Source of the DNA: SZUA-442 sp963753185
Lineage (GTDB): Bacteria > Actinomycetota > Acidimicrobiia > Spongiisociales > UBA5794
DNA length: 64,000 nucleotides
Assembly: GCA_963753185.1 (NCBI GenBank)
Contig: CAVWBO010000007.1
Span: 1,798,001 to 1,862,000 of the forward strand
Direction of reading: 5' to 3'
Every line of letters starts with the position of its first letter. Position 1 is the first letter of the stretch. The notes below the pieces were generated by a model. The model was given only the letters and a program-made list of their open reading frames with translations. It had not been told where the DNA came from and ran no database searches. Shown in pieces: positions 39,291-48,976 of this stretch. The translations under genes were made by a program, and so were the position numbers.

Positions 39291-39890
39291 TCAGGTTGGC
39301 GGGGGGTCCAGCCGGCTGGGCTCGGTGGACAACGACGCGAGTATATCGAGAACCCGCCCGATTGCGGCGTCGAGGTCATCGTTGAGGATGATGTGGTCGT
39401 ACAGGCCAGGCGCCTCCTCGATCTGTGTGGCAGCCACGGAGACCCGCCGTGCGATGTCCGTGGCGGACGTATCGCCTCTGGCTGTGAGCCTCCGTTCGAG
39501 CTCCTCGATACTGGGAGGACGGATGAAGATCATCACCGCGGCGGGAAACGAGGCACGGATCTGCTTGGCACCCTCGTTCTCGATGTCGAGCACGACGTTC
39601 GCCCCCGCGGCGAGGAGCGGGAGGACCTCGCTGCGAAGCGTCCCGTACAGGTGGCCGCCGTACTCGGCCCATTCGAGGACCTCGCCTGCACCGAGGAGGC
39701 GCTCGAACTCGTCCCTTCCGATGAAGTGGTACTCGCGTCCATCCTGTTCGGTGACGCGGGGCGGACGCGTCGTGGCCGAGGTCGAGAACACGGAGTTTGT
39801 CCGGTCGAGGACGGCGGCGAGGACGCTCGACTTCCCGGCACCCGATGGTCCGGACACGACGATCAGGTGGCCTTCAGGAAAACCGGTCAA
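39291..39890 (-). CDS. gmk: Guanylate kinase
   Basis: 199 residues. The P-loop is SGPSGAGKSS, the GMP-binding region is FSTSATTRPPRVTEQDGREYHFI, and EVLEWAEYGGHLYGT and VVLDIENEGAKQI complete the fold. The start is a TTG at 39890, inside the last codons of mihF (17-base overlap); no other start precedes the P-loop. It makes GDP from GMP. Confidence 0.94.
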   Translation of the reverse strand: MTGFPEGHLIVVSGPSGAGKSSVLAAVLDRTNSVFSTSATTRPPRVTEQDGREYHFIGRDEFERLLGAGEVLEWAEYGGHLYGTLRSEVLPLLAAGANVVLDIENEGAKQIRASFPAAVMIFIRPPSIEELERRLTARGDTSATDIARRVSVAATQIEEAPGLYDHIILNDDLDAAIGRVLDILASLSTEPSRLDPPPT

Positions 39891-40182
39891 GCAGGGCAGC
39901 TCGCTGATTCGTGCCGAGGCCGCGAAGGGTGCGGTTCTCGGCGATGCCGATGTCCTCCATCAGGCGCTTCGTGGAGATCTTCCCCATGCCGGGCAATGCG
40001 AGGATCACCGCATGGACCTTCGTGCCTGCCACGAGGGGATCCTCGTCGGCGCGTTCGAGGACGTCTCCCAGGCTGAGGCTTCCCGTACTCAGGAGCTCCT
40101 TGAGCTCGGCACGTATCCGGCGTGCCTCACCGGCCCTGGCAAGGGCCGCGGCGCGTTGTTCGTCCGTCATCTCGGGCAGCAC
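39874..40182 (-). CDS. mihF: Actinobacterial integration host factor mIHF
   Basis: 102 residues from the GTG at 40182 (VLPEMTDEQRAAALARAGEARR), which has AGGAGG four bases upstream and matches the N-terminus of known mIHF; the ATG at 40170 is less likely. The DNA-binding helix-two-turn-helix region is LPGMGKISTKRLMEDIGIAENRTLRGLGTNQRAALL. mIHF bends DNA and compacts the nucleoid, and is confined to actinobacteria. It is placed between pyrF and gmk as in Mycobacterium and Streptomyces. Confidence 0.93.
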   Translation of the reverse strand: MLPEMTDEQRAAALARAGEARRIRAELKELLSTGSLSLGDVLERADEDPLVAGTKVHAVILALPGMGKISTKRLMEDIGIAENRTLRGLGTNQRAALLDRFS

Positions 40183-40205
40183 TGGTCCTCCTCGACGATC
40201 CAATC

Positions 40206-40925
40206 CTACCTGCGTGCCTCCTCGGCCTCGTGTACCGCACGTGCAATGGACGCTGCGGCAGCCACGGGGTCCGGGGCCGCCGTGATCGGACGCCCGATGA
40301 CGAGCCAGTCGGCGCCCTTCGCCACGGCATCGGCAGGGGTCGCCACCCGTGATTGGTCGTCGTCGACCGATGCGGGCCTGATGCCTGGGGTCACTCGCAC
40401 GAGTCCCGGTGCTGCCTGACCGACGACATGCAGTTCCTGGGGTGCGCACACGAGGCCCTCACATCCCGCCGACTGGGCGACCTTCGCCATCTTGCCGACG
40501 AGCTGTCCCGGCGTGCGCTGGATACCCAAGCGTTCGAGGTCGGTCGCCGACAGCGACGTGAGCACCGAAACGCCGAGGATTCCCGTCTCGGCAGCCCCGC
40601 CACCGGAGGCGAGGCCCCGCACGGCTGCCTCGAGCATGTCCGCCCCACCCGACACGTGGGCCGTGACCCAGCGCGCACCGTGGGTGCCGAGCCTGTACGC
40701 GGCAGCCTCGACCTGTGAGGGGATGTCATGCAACTTCGCGTCTGCGAACACCGGCTTTCCCAACCTCACCAGGGCGTCGATCGTCGCCGGCCCCGGTCCG
40801 TGGAGGAGGCCGAGGCCGACCTTGAAGGCGCCTACGTGTGGTTCGAGGGACGTGGCGAGTGCGACGGCCTCCTCCGCAGAGCGAACATCGAGCGCCACGA
40901 TGATGCGGTTCGTTCCGTCCGTCAC
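40206..40925 (-). CDS. pyrF: Orotidine 5'-phosphate decarboxylase
   Basis: 239 residues. The catalytic Lys-Asp network is in VFADAKLHDIPSQVEAAA, and IIVALDVRSAEEAVAL and VTPGIRP mark the barrel ends. This DxKxxDI form is the E. coli-like pyrF type, unlike the longer subfamily used by mycobacteria. It gives UMP and closes the pyrimidine operon before mihF. Confidence 0.93.
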   Translation of the reverse strand: MTDGTNRIIVALDVRSAEEAVALATSLEPHVGAFKVGLGLLHGPGPATIDALVRLGKPVFADAKLHDIPSQVEAAAYRLGTHGARWVTAHVSGGADMLEAAVRGLASGGGAAETGILGVSVLTSLSATDLERLGIQRTPGQLVGKMAKVAQSAGCEGLVCAPQELHVVGQAAPGLVRVTPGIRPASVDDDQSRVATPADAVAKGADWLVIGRPITAAPDPVAAAASIARAVHEAEEARR

Positions 40926-40970
40926 GTCAACACTCCTGATCCCACGGTCAATCCCACGCCTGCTCCCCGG

Positions 40971-41882
40971 TCAATCCCACGGCACGAACGCCCCTCGCAA
41001 CTCGGCGAGGTCTTCGATTCGGTTGCGCCTCATATAGCGCACCAAGCCCCCCAGGATTCGACGTGCGACCCTCGGCCTGGCGAAATGTGCGGATCCCACA
41101 CCGACAGCGTCTGCACCGGCGAGGATGTACTCGACGACGTGCTCGGCGCGCGACACCCCTCCGCATGCGACAACCGGCACGTCGGGCAGGTCGCGCTTGA
41201 GCTCGAGCACGCACCGCATCATCACGGGTCGGATGGGGGCCCCCGAATAGCCTGATATCAGCCCGCTCGTCAGCGGTCGCCTGGAGTGGATGTCGATGGC
41301 GGCGCCCATGATCGTGTTGCCCATCACGACCCAGTCGGCGCCCGCCCCCATCACCGCCGCTGCGACATCGGTCACCGATCGCGCGTCCGCCGAGAGTTTC
41401 GCGCCGATGGGCTTGGACGTTGCCGAGCGCACGGAGCCGACCACTCGCGCGGCATGCGCAGCGTCGAGTGCGAAGGGAACGCCGTCGAGATTCGGACACG
41501 ACAGGTTGACCTCGATCGCAGCGACCGATGGTCGATCAAGCTTCGCGGTGACGGTTCCGAACCCGTCTGGTTCGTGCGCCACGATGCTCGCCCACACACG
41601 GGTCGGTACGTCCTCGAGCCCTGGGGCCACGGCGTCGAGCCAGACGTCGATGCCGGGATTCTGGATGCCGATTCCGTTCAGCATCCCGTCGCGCATCGGA
41701 GCGATGCGGGGAGCGGACCGCCCGATCCACGGTTCGGGGGCGACCGACTTCGTGACGGCCGCACCGTAGAGCGAGAAGTCCACGCTGGAGAGGAAGTCGA
41801 TCACCGATCCGACCGTGCCTGATGCTGCGACGAGGGGCGTGGCGAGCGTCTCGCCGGCGAGCGTCACCGAGACGCTCGTCAT
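40971..41882 (-). CDS. pyrD: Dihydroorotate dehydrogenase, class 1B catalytic subunit type
   Basis: 303 residues. VNLSCPNLDGVPFA holds the catalytic Cys of class 1 enzymes (class 2 has Ser), and DGMLNGIGIQNPG and ASGTVGS are class 1B hallmarks. It has no membrane-binding N-terminus. Class 1B normally works with the iron-sulfur flavoprotein PyrK, but carB overlaps directly on one side (ATGA at 41879-41882) and pyrF follows on the other, so no pyrK is in the operon. Just before the stop the DNA repeats GTCAATCCCACG twice (about 40950-40980). Confidence 0.9.
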   Translation of the reverse strand: MTSVSVTLAGETLATPLVAASGTVGSVIDFLSSVDFSLYGAAVTKSVAPEPWIGRSAPRIAPMRDGMLNGIGIQNPGIDVWLDAVAPGLEDVPTRVWASIVAHEPDGFGTVTAKLDRPSVAAIEVNLSCPNLDGVPFALDAAHAARVVGSVRSATSKPIGAKLSADARSVTDVAAAVMGAGADWVVMGNTIMGAAIDIHSRRPLTSGLISGYSGAPIRPVMMRCVLELKRDLPDVPVVACGGVSRAEHVVEYILAGADAVGVGSAHFARPRVARRILGGLVRYMRRNRIEDLAELRGAFVPWD

Positions 41883-44800
41883 GACAGACCCGCCGATGCA
41901 TGGAGATCCTGGATGGACTCGACGGAGAACTCTGTCGTGAGCGCGGCGGCGATGCTCGATGCAACAGCCATCCCTCCTTCTGCAGTGGTGACACAGGGGA
42001 TCGCGTGGCGGTTCGCTGCCATTCGAATGAGGCGGCCGTCGCCTCGCGCCTTGCCGCCGGCGGGTGTGTTGATGATCAGGCCGATGTCTCCGTTCTCGAC
42101 AAGGCGCACGGGGTCGTATGGACCCTCACCGACCTTGTCTACGTGTGTCGAGGCGATGCCGTTTCGCGCCAGGTGACCCGCGGTTCCGTGCGTGGCGAAC
42201 AGCCGGAATCCGGCGTCGGTCAGGACCCGCGCAATCGCCACACCGAGCGTCTTGTCCCTGTCCGCGAGGGAGATGAACACGCTTCCGGCGAGCGGTACCG
42301 AGTGGCCTGCCGCCTTGAGGGCCTTTGAATAGGCGACTGCGGCGTCTGGACCCACCCCCATCACCTCACCCGTCGCACGCATCTCGGGTCCGAGCAGGGT
42401 GTCCTCGTGCGGGAACCGCTTCCATGGCAGGACGGCTTCCTTGACCGCCGTGTACGGGAGGTGGGGCGTGTCCTGGGGGACCACGCCGAGCGATCGGAGC
42501 TCGGCGAGGGACTCCCCCATCATCACCCTCGTCGCGACCTTCGCGAGGGGTACCCCGGTCGCCTTCGAGATGAATGGCACCGTCCTCGAGGCTCGGGGGT
42601 TGGCTTCGAGCACGAACACGTCGGATCCTCGCACCGCGAACTGGATGTTGATCAGGCCCCGCACGCCGAGGCCCTCGGCGAGCCGACGGGTGTCCTCGCG
42701 GACGATGTCGATGACATCCTGGGATAGGGTCGGTGGTGGAACGACGCACGCCGAGTCCCCGGAGTGCACACCGGCTTCCTCGACGTGCTCCATGATGCCT
42801 CCGATGTAGATGTCGGTGCCGTCGTACACGGCGTCGACGTCGACCTCTGTTGCGGACTCGAGGAACCGATCGATCAGGAGTGGCGCATCGCTCAGGTCCA
42901 CTTCTCCGCCAGGGACGGCGTCGTAGAGCTCGACGAGGTATCGGGACAGGTCCTCGACGGAGTAGATGATGCGCATCGCACGTCCCCCGAGGACGTACGA
43001 CGGCCGGACGAGGGCGGGAAGCCCGATGTCATCGATCACGTCGAGCGCTTCCGCAACCGACGTCGCGGTTCCGTGTGGCGGCTGCCGGATACCGAGCTGT
43101 GCGCACAGTGCGGAGAACCGTTCACGATCTTCGGCCATGTCGATGGCGTCGGGCGGCGTGCCTGCGACGTGGACACCTGCCGCTTCCAGACCATGGGCGA
43201 GCCCGAGCGGGGTCTGGCCCCCCAATTGCACGATGACTGCGATCGGGCGCTCCTGGTCCACGATCGCCAGGACATCCTCCGTTGTCAGGGGCTCGAAGTA
43301 CAGCCGTGTGGACGTGTCGTAGTCCGTCGACACCGTTTCCGGATTGCAGTTGACCATGACGGACTCATAGCCGGCATCGGAGAGGGCGAACGCCGCATGG
43401 ACGCAGCAGTAGTCGAACTCGATTCCCTGGCCGATCCTGTTGGGACCGGATCCGAGAACGATCACCGTCCTCGATCCGGCGGGGGATGCCTCGGAGTCGT
43501 CCTCGAACGTGCTGTAGAAGTACGGTGTGCGGGCTTCGAATTCCGCGGCACATGTGTCGACCGTCTTGAACGTCACCTCGAGCCCGCTCCCCGACCTCAT
43601 CGATCGCACGGTCCCTTGGTCGACCTTCCACAGGTGGGCGATCTGCCCATCGGAGAAGCCCATCCGTTTGGCCGTGCGAAGGAGATCGAGCTCGGGTCCT
43701 CGCGACTCGAGTTCGCTGCGCACCTCGGTGATCTGGAGGATCTGGTCGATGAACCAGGCATCGATGTGCGTGGCGGCGACGACCTCGTCTGGTCGGATGC
43801 CCCTCCTGAGGGCTGCCTCGACCTGCAGGAGTCGTGACGGGCTCGGTTCGGAGATGGCGTCGACGAGCTCGGCGTCCGACATGGCGTCGTACGCCGCCTC
43901 TCCCGGGTCCGCATTGAGGCCGAGGCGACCCGTCTCGAGGCTCCTCATCGCCTTCTGGAGCGCCTCGGGGAAGGTCCGTCCGATGGCCATCGCCTCTCCG
44001 ACCGACTGCATGGAGGTCCCCAGGCGGGGAGGAACCGAGGGGAACTTCGCGAAGTCGAACCTCGGCGCCTTCACGACGACGTAGTCGAGGGCAGGTTCGA
44101 ACGAAGCCGGTGTGGCGCCTGTGATGTCATTCGTGATCTCGTCGAGGGTGAATCCGACCGCGAGCATCGCTGCCATCTTCGCTATCGGGAATCCCGTCGC
44201 CTTGGATGCGAGCGCCGATGATCTCGAGACGCGTGGGTTCATCTCGATGACGATGCGGCGCCCCGTCCTCGGATCAACGGCGAATTGGACGTTCGAGCCC
44301 CCCGTCTCGACGCCGATGACGCGCAGGCAGGTGATCGCATCGTCCCTCATCGCCTGGTATTCGCGGTCAGAGAGCGTCATCGCAGGGGCGACGGTGATGG
44401 AATCACCCGTGTGGACACCCATCGGGTCGAGGTTCTCGATCGAGCACACGATCACGGCGTTGTCGGCCCGATCGCGCATGACCTCCAGCTCGAACTCCTT
44501 CCACCCGTAGACGGATTCCTCGATCAGCACCTCGCTGATCGGTGATGCCGCGAACCCGTTCGCGACGATGCGTGCGAAGGACTCGTCGTCGTGTGCGAGA
44601 CCCGTCCCTCCCCCGCCGAGGATGAAGCTGGGTCGGACCATGACGGGAAAGCCGAGGTCGCGTGCAGCCTCGACGGCTTCCGCCATGGTCGTCACGTAGA
44701 AGGCCCTGGGCGTCTCGAGGCCTGCCGCATCCATCAGCTTCTTGAACCGACCGCGATCCTCGGCGGCGTCGATGGCGTCGAGGCTCGCACCGAGCACCTC

Positions 44801-45139
44801 GATGCCGAGCTCGTCGAACACCCCCATCCGTGCGAGGTCCATGGTCACGTTGAGGGCCGTCTGGCCGCCGAGCGTGGGAAGGATCGCGTCGGGCCGTTCC
44901 TTCCTGAGCACCTGTGCGACCACGTCCGCCGTGATCGGTTCGATGTATGTGGCGTCTGCGAACTCCGGATCGGTCATGATCGTTGCCGGATTCGAGTTGA
45001 CGAGGATCACCCGGTAGCCGAGTTCCTTGAGGACCTTGACGGCTTGGGTCCCCGAGTAGTCGAATTCGCAGGCCTGGCCGATGACGATGGGTCCTGATCC
45101 GATCACGAGGATCGAGGTGATGTCGGTGCGTTCAGGCAC
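41879..45139 (-). CDS. carB: Carbamoyl-phosphate synthase large chain
   Basis: 1086 residues, full length. Two ATP-grasp halves are visible (SILVIGSGPIVIGQACEFDYSGTQA and TVIVLGSGPNRIGQGIEFDYCCVHA), followed by the allosteric MGS-like C-terminal domain (VFISLADRDKTLGVAIARVLTDAGF..., FATHGTAGHLARNG). It builds carbamoyl phosphate using ammonia from CarA. The start is the GTG at 45139, overlapping the carA stop by eight bases. The open frame runs far upstream but inside carA. Confidence 0.96.
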   Translation of the reverse strand: MPERTDITSILVIGSGPIVIGQACEFDYSGTQAVKVLKELGYRVILVNSNPATIMTDPEFADATYIEPITADVVAQVLRKERPDAILPTLGGQTALNVTMDLARMGVFDELGIEVLGASLDAIDAAEDRGRFKKLMDAAGLETPRAFYVTTMAEAVEAARDLGFPVMVRPSFILGGGGTGLAHDDESFARIVANGFAASPISEVLIEESVYGWKEFELEVMRDRADNAVIVCSIENLDPMGVHTGDSITVAPAMTLSDREYQAMRDDAITCLRVIGVETGGSNVQFAVDPRTGRRIVIEMNPRVSRSSALASKATGFPIAKMAAMLAVGFTLDEITNDITGATPASFEPALDYVVVKAPRFDFAKFPSVPPRLGTSMQSVGEAMAIGRTFPEALQKAMRSLETGRLGLNADPGEAAYDAMSDAELVDAISEPSPSRLLQVEAALRRGIRPDEVVAATHIDAWFIDQILQITEVRSELESRGPELDLLRTAKRMGFSDGQIAHLWKVDQGTVRSMRSGSGLEVTFKTVDTCAAEFEARTPYFYSTFEDDSEASPAGSRTVIVLGSGPNRIGQGIEFDYCCVHAAFALSDAGYESVMVNCNPETVSTDYDTSTRLYFEPLTTEDVLAIVDQERPIAVIVQLGGQTPLGLAHGLEAAGVHVAGTPPDAIDMAEDRERFSALCAQLGIRQPPHGTATSVAEALDVIDDIGLPALVRPSYVLGGRAMRIIYSVEDLSRYLVELYDAVPGGEVDLSDAPLLIDRFLESATEVDVDAVYDGTDIYIGGIMEHVEEAGVHSGDSACVVPPPTLSQDVIDIVREDTRRLAEGLGVRGLINIQFAVRGSDVFVLEANPRASRTVPFISKATGVPLAKVATRVMMGESLAELRSLGVVPQDTPHLPYTAVKEAVLPWKRFPHEDTLLGPEMRATGEVMGVGPDAAVAYSKALKAAGHSVPLAGSVFISLADRDKTLGVAIARVLTDAGFRLFATHGTAGHLARNGIASTHVDKVGEGPYDPVRLVENGDIGLIINTPAGGKARGDGRLIRMAANRHAIPCVTTAEGGMAVASSIAAALTTEFSVESIQDLHASAGLS

Positions 45140-46289
45140 GGTCGCCGACCGCAACGGTAACGAACCTGTCGAAGAGCACCGAGGCGTCGTTTGGACCGGG
45201 CGCCGCCTCTGGGTGGTACTGCACGGACCACGCTGGCACGTCGTGGCATTCGAGCCCCTCGTTCGTGCCGTCGTTGAGGTTCTGGTGGGTGGCGCTGACA
45301 TCACCGAACTCTGTCCCCACCATCGTGGGGAGGAGCTCGGGTCCGGGAAGTCCGACGGAGGTGGGCCGATCCCTGCCGCTGATCGACCAGAGGTCCACCG
45401 CGAAGCCGTGGTTCTGGGAGGTGATCTCGACCCTTCCGTCCACCATTCGGCGGACGGGATGGTTCCCCCCGTGATGTCCGAAGGGCAGCTTGAAGGTGCT
45501 TGCGCCCAACGCGAGGCCGAGGATCTGGTGGCCGAGGCATATCCCGAACACCGGAACCTTGCCGAGGAGGGACCGAACGTTCGCCACGGCCGTCGTGAGC
45601 GGTTCGGGATCCCCCGGCCCGTTCGAGAGGAAGACAGCGTCCGGTTCCAGGGCGAGGACCTCTACGGCTGGCGTGGAGGCGGGAACCACGGTGACTTCGA
45701 GACCACGGGTCGCCATCGCATCCAGGATGTCCCGCTTGATGCCGAAGTCGTACGCGACGATCGTGCCGAGGGTTTCGCCCTTTGCGGCGATCGCGTAGGG
45801 GGACGCCGTGGTGACCGTCGAGACCAGGTCCTGCCCCACCATGGTGGGGAGCGAGGCCGCGGTCGCAGCGAGGTCTCCGACATCCGAGTCCGTCCCGATC
45901 GCGACGGGCATGGCACCCCGATCACGGATGTGGCGAGTCAGGCGCCTGGTGTCGATGTCGGTGAGGGCGATGACCTGATGCCGTGCCAGGTACTCCTCGA
46001 TCGGCTCCGTCGACCGCCACGACGACGCGACCCTTGACATCGACCTCGTGACGAGCGCCCTGGCGTGGATGGTCTCTGCCTGATCGTCGAGCGGCGTGGA
46101 TCCGTAGTTGCCGATGTGGGGAGCGGTGAGGACGACGACCTGACCCGCATACGACGGGTCGGTCAGGATCTCCTGGTAGCCGGTCATCGCGGTGTTGAAC
46201 ACGATCTCGCCGGTGGCCGTTCCCGCCCCGCCCACCGCCGTACCACGGAAGACGGCCCCGTCGGCGGTCACGAGGGCCGCAGACGTCAC
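45132..46289 (-). CDS. carA: Carbamoyl-phosphate synthase small chain
   Basis: 385 residues from the GTG at 46289, which overlaps the pyrC stop (GTGA). The N-terminal domain reads GEIVFNTAMTGYQEILTDPSYAGQVVVLTAPHIGNYG. The class I glutaminase has the catalytic Cys in VFGICLGHQILGLALG and the His-Glu pair in SVQYHPEAAPGP. It supplies ammonia to CarB. Confidence 0.95.
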   Translation of the reverse strand: MTSAALVTADGAVFRGTAVGGAGTATGEIVFNTAMTGYQEILTDPSYAGQVVVLTAPHIGNYGSTPLDDQAETIHARALVTRSMSRVASSWRSTEPIEEYLARHQVIALTDIDTRRLTRHIRDRGAMPVAIGTDSDVGDLAATAASLPTMVGQDLVSTVTTASPYAIAAKGETLGTIVAYDFGIKRDILDAMATRGLEVTVVPASTPAVEVLALEPDAVFLSNGPGDPEPLTTAVANVRSLLGKVPVFGICLGHQILGLALGASTFKLPFGHHGGNHPVRRMVDGRVEITSQNHGFAVDLWSISGRDRPTSVGLPGPELLPTMVGTEFGDVSATHQNLNDGTNEGLECHDVPAWSVQYHPEAAPGPNDASVLFDRFVTVAVGDRA

Positions 46290-47548
46290 CGGCTCTCCCG
46301 GTACGTGACGCGGCCGTCGTACACCGTCGCTCGCACCTTGCCCGTGAGCGTTCGACCGAAATAGGGGGCGTTGCGGGATTTCGAGCGCGTCGTCGTCGGA
46401 ACCCATGACGCGGCCGGGTCGAAGATGACGAGGTTCGCCGCGGTATCCGTGGCGACGGGTCTTCCGTGGCCGCTGAGGCCCGCGATTCGTGCAGGCTCCA
46501 CCGCCATGCGGTCGAAGAAGCCAACCTGATCGAGTGACGTGCACGTGGTCACGACAGAGGCGGCCCACTCGAGGCCGAGCACGCCGTTTGGCGCCGCCTC
46601 GAAGGGAACCTCCTTGTCGATGGCGGCATGGGGGGCATGATCGGTCGCGACCACGTCGATGACACCACGCTCGAGCGCGTCGACGAGTGCGTCCCTGTCT
46701 GACGCCTCGCGCAGGGGTGGCATCATCTTGTAGTTCGAATCCGTCGATGCAACGTCCTCATGCGTGAACATGAGGTGATGGGGCGTCACCTCCGCGGTGA
46801 CCACGACCCCGTCATCGATGGCACGCTCGATCAACGGCAGCGACGACGCACTCGACAGGTGCTGGATGTGGTACCGAACCCCCGTCATGGCTGCAAGGGT
46901 GAGGTCCCGCGCGATGATGATGTCGTCCGCCTGGGACGGGATGCCGTACATGCCGAGCCTCGACGACACGGAACCCTCGTGCATGTGCCCCGATGCCGAG
47001 AGCGACGGGTCGATCGCATGCTGGGAGACGACCCCTCCGAGCTCGGCGAGGTATTCCATGGCGAGGCGCAGCACGGACGCACGCGAGACGGTCGAGCCGT
47101 CGTCGGTGAAGATCCTCACTCCGGCGTCCCACAGCTCGTCGATGTGCGCCATGGTCTCGCCCGCGCGTCCGAGTGTGAGGCACCCGCTCGGCACCACCTC
47201 CACGAGACCGACCTGCTTGCCCCTGTCGCGCACGAACCGTGCGAGGTGGCCTGCATCGATCGCCGGTTCCGTGTTCGGCATCGCAACGATGGCTGTGTAG
47301 CCGCCAGCGGCTGCGGCAGCGGACCCAGACGCGATGTCCTCAGCCCACTCCGCCCCCGGCTCGCGCAGATGCGCATGGAGATCGACGAAGCCGGGTCCGA
47401 CCCACGCGCCGGCGGCGTCGAGGACCTCCCGTGCCTCGCCGAGATCGGTTCCGATACCGACGACTGAACCGGACCGGATGGCGATGTCCAATCTCTCGAC
47501 ACCGTCGTCCGTGAGCACCGAACCGCCAGTGATGACGAGATCATGCAT
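46286..47548 (-). CDS. pyrC: Dihydroorotase
   Basis: 420 residues of the class I amidohydrolase type. Metal ligands are in FVDLHAHLREPG (HxH) and, on later strands, VSQHAIDP, VRYHIQHLSS and ATDHAPH (Asp). The ATG at 47548 has GGGAGG eight bases upstream; a GTG at 47557 overlaps that site and is less likely. The gene starts inside the last codons of pyrB and ends on the carA start. Confidence 0.94.
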   Translation of the reverse strand: MHDLVITGGSVLTDDGVERLDIAIRSGSVVGIGTDLGEAREVLDAAGAWVGPGFVDLHAHLREPGAEWAEDIASGSAAAAAGGYTAIVAMPNTEPAIDAGHLARFVRDRGKQVGLVEVVPSGCLTLGRAGETMAHIDELWDAGVRIFTDDGSTVSRASVLRLAMEYLAELGGVVSQHAIDPSLSASGHMHEGSVSSRLGMYGIPSQADDIIIARDLTLAAMTGVRYHIQHLSSASSLPLIERAIDDGVVVTAEVTPHHLMFTHEDVASTDSNYKMMPPLREASDRDALVDALERGVIDVVATDHAPHAAIDKEVPFEAAPNGVLGLEWAASVVTTCTSLDQVGFFDRMAVEPARIAGLSGHGRPVATDTAANLVIFDPAASWVPTTTRSKSRNAPYFGRTLTGKVRATVYDGRVTYRESR

Positions 47549-48458
47549 CGTGGTCACCTCCCAGGAGGGCGAAGAGAACGGCCATTCTCGCTGCGACGCC
47601 GTTCGTCACTTGTTCGAGCACGAGCGAACGTTCGTCGTCCGCGACATCGTGTCCGATTTCGACCCCGCGGTTCATCGGACCCGGATGCATGACGACGGCG
47701 TCGGGGTGGAGACGCTCGAATCGTTCCGATGTCATCCCGAACCGTGTCGTGTACTCCGCGAGCGACGGGAAGACGGAGCCTCCTCCCCTCTCGGTCTGGA
47801 CACGCAGGAGGTACACGACGTCGAGCTCCTCGAGGACCGAATCGATGTCGGTGGTGGTGGTGACGGGCCATGCGTCTGGGTCGAGCGGGAGGAGCGTGGG
47901 AGGGCCGACGAGCGTGACGACGGCGCCCAGCGTCGCCATCGCGAAGATGTTCGACCGTGCGACACGCGAATGCCTGATGTCGCCGACGATCGCGATCCTG
48001 AGGCCGTCGAGGGTTCCGAAGCGCTGTTTGATCGTCAGACAGTCGAGGAGGGCCTGGGTCGGGTGCTGGTGGGCCCCGTCGCCGCCGTTGACGATGGGGA
48101 TGTCGAGCCACTCGGCGATGCGCCACGGCGCCCCTGTCTCTTTGTGCCGAACGACCATGAGGTCGACACCCATCGCTCGCACCGTCAGCGCGGTGTCCTT
48201 GAGCGATTCCCCCTTCGACAGCGAAGACGTTCCCGGTGAGAATGACATCGTGTCGGCGGACAGCGCCTTCGCTGCCTTCTCGAACGACATCCTTGTCCGC
48301 GTTGACGGTTCGAAGAACATCGTCGCGACGGTCTTGCCCCGAAGCGCTGGCACCTTGGGTATTGGCCGGGTGAGGACCTCGGAGAACTCGTCGGCCTCCG
48401 TGAGGAGCTCCTCGAGCGTGTCGCGTGAGAGTCCCTCTGTCGTGAGCAGGTGGTTCAT
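47541..48458 (-). CDS. pyrB: Aspartate carbamoyltransferase catalytic subunit
   Basis: 305 residues. Carbamoyl-phosphate binding is shown by FFEPSTRTRMSFEKAAKALSAD and SLSKGESLKDT. The aspartate site is at HPGPMNRGVEI, and HQHPTQALLDCLTI is conserved. No regulatory pyrI gene is present, as expected in actinobacteria. It overlaps pyrR by four bases and pyrC by eight. Confidence 0.95.
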   Translation of the reverse strand: MNHLLTTEGLSRDTLEELLTEADEFSEVLTRPIPKVPALRGKTVATMFFEPSTRTRMSFEKAAKALSADTMSFSPGTSSLSKGESLKDTALTVRAMGVDLMVVRHKETGAPWRIAEWLDIPIVNGGDGAHQHPTQALLDCLTIKQRFGTLDGLRIAIVGDIRHSRVARSNIFAMATLGAVVTLVGPPTLLPLDPDAWPVTTTTDIDSVLEELDVVYLLRVQTERGGGSVFPSLAEYTTRFGMTSERFERLHPDAVVMHPGPMNRGVEIGHDVADDERSLVLEQVTNGVAARMAVLFALLGGDHDA

Positions 48459-48976
48459 GCCTCGCCATCCCTTCCGGTCCAGACCCCTTCGACGTCATCG
48501 GTCTCGGCGAATCGAACCGACACGTGCTCGTTGAGCGATGTAGGGAGGTTCTTTCCGACGAAGTCCGCTCGAATCGGCAGTTGCCTGTGGCCGCGGTCGA
48601 CGACGACCGCGAGCTGCACGGCAGCGGGTCTGCCGATGTCCGCGAGGGCGTCGAGGGCGGCCCTGATCGTGCGACCCGTGAACAACACGTCGTCTGCGAG
48701 GACCACGACGGTCCCGTCGATCGGAGTGGGTATCTCTGTCGGTCCGATGCGCGTGCGAGGTCGCGTGTCGATGTCGTCGCGGTACATGCCGATGTCGATG
48801 CTGCCCACCGGAATCGGATGTCCTGCAATGGCCTCGAGGGCCGTAGCGATCCTCGATGCGAACGGGACCCCGCGCGTCGGGATCCCGAGCACGATGATCC
48901 CCTCAGGCCCTTGATTGCGCTCGACGATCTCGTGCGCAATTCGCGTGGTTGCACGAGTGAGGTCGTCCTCGGTCAT
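48455..48976 (-). CDS. pyrR: Bifunctional pyr operon regulator / uracil phosphoribosyltransferase PyrR
   Basis: 173 residues from the ATG at 48976, whose A is the last base of the leader-ORF stop (TGATG); a GTG at 48988 (VPQVMTEDD) is the alternative. TRIAHEIVERNQG, GIPTRGVPFA, the PRPP loop VVVLADDVLFTGRTIRAALDAL and VVDRGHRQLPIRADFVGKNLPT are canonical PyrR. The protein binds a leader RNA loop when UMP is high. The matching RNA element lies about 100 bases upstream, so the gene regulates its own operon. Confidence 0.94.
   Translation of the reverse strand: MTEDDLTRATTRIAHEIVERNQGPEGIIVLGIPTRGVPFASRIATALEAIAGHPIPVGSIDIGMYRDDIDTRPRTRIGPTEIPTPIDGTVVVLADDVLFTGRTIRAALDALADIGRPAAVQLAVVVDRGHRQLPIRADFVGKNLPTSLNEHVSVRFAETDDVEGVWTGRDGEA

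Noticed and set aside
40943..40981. Repeated GTCAATCCCACG near the pyrD stop
   Set aside because: Two or three imperfect copies only, overlapping the gene end; most likely local slippage with no evident function.
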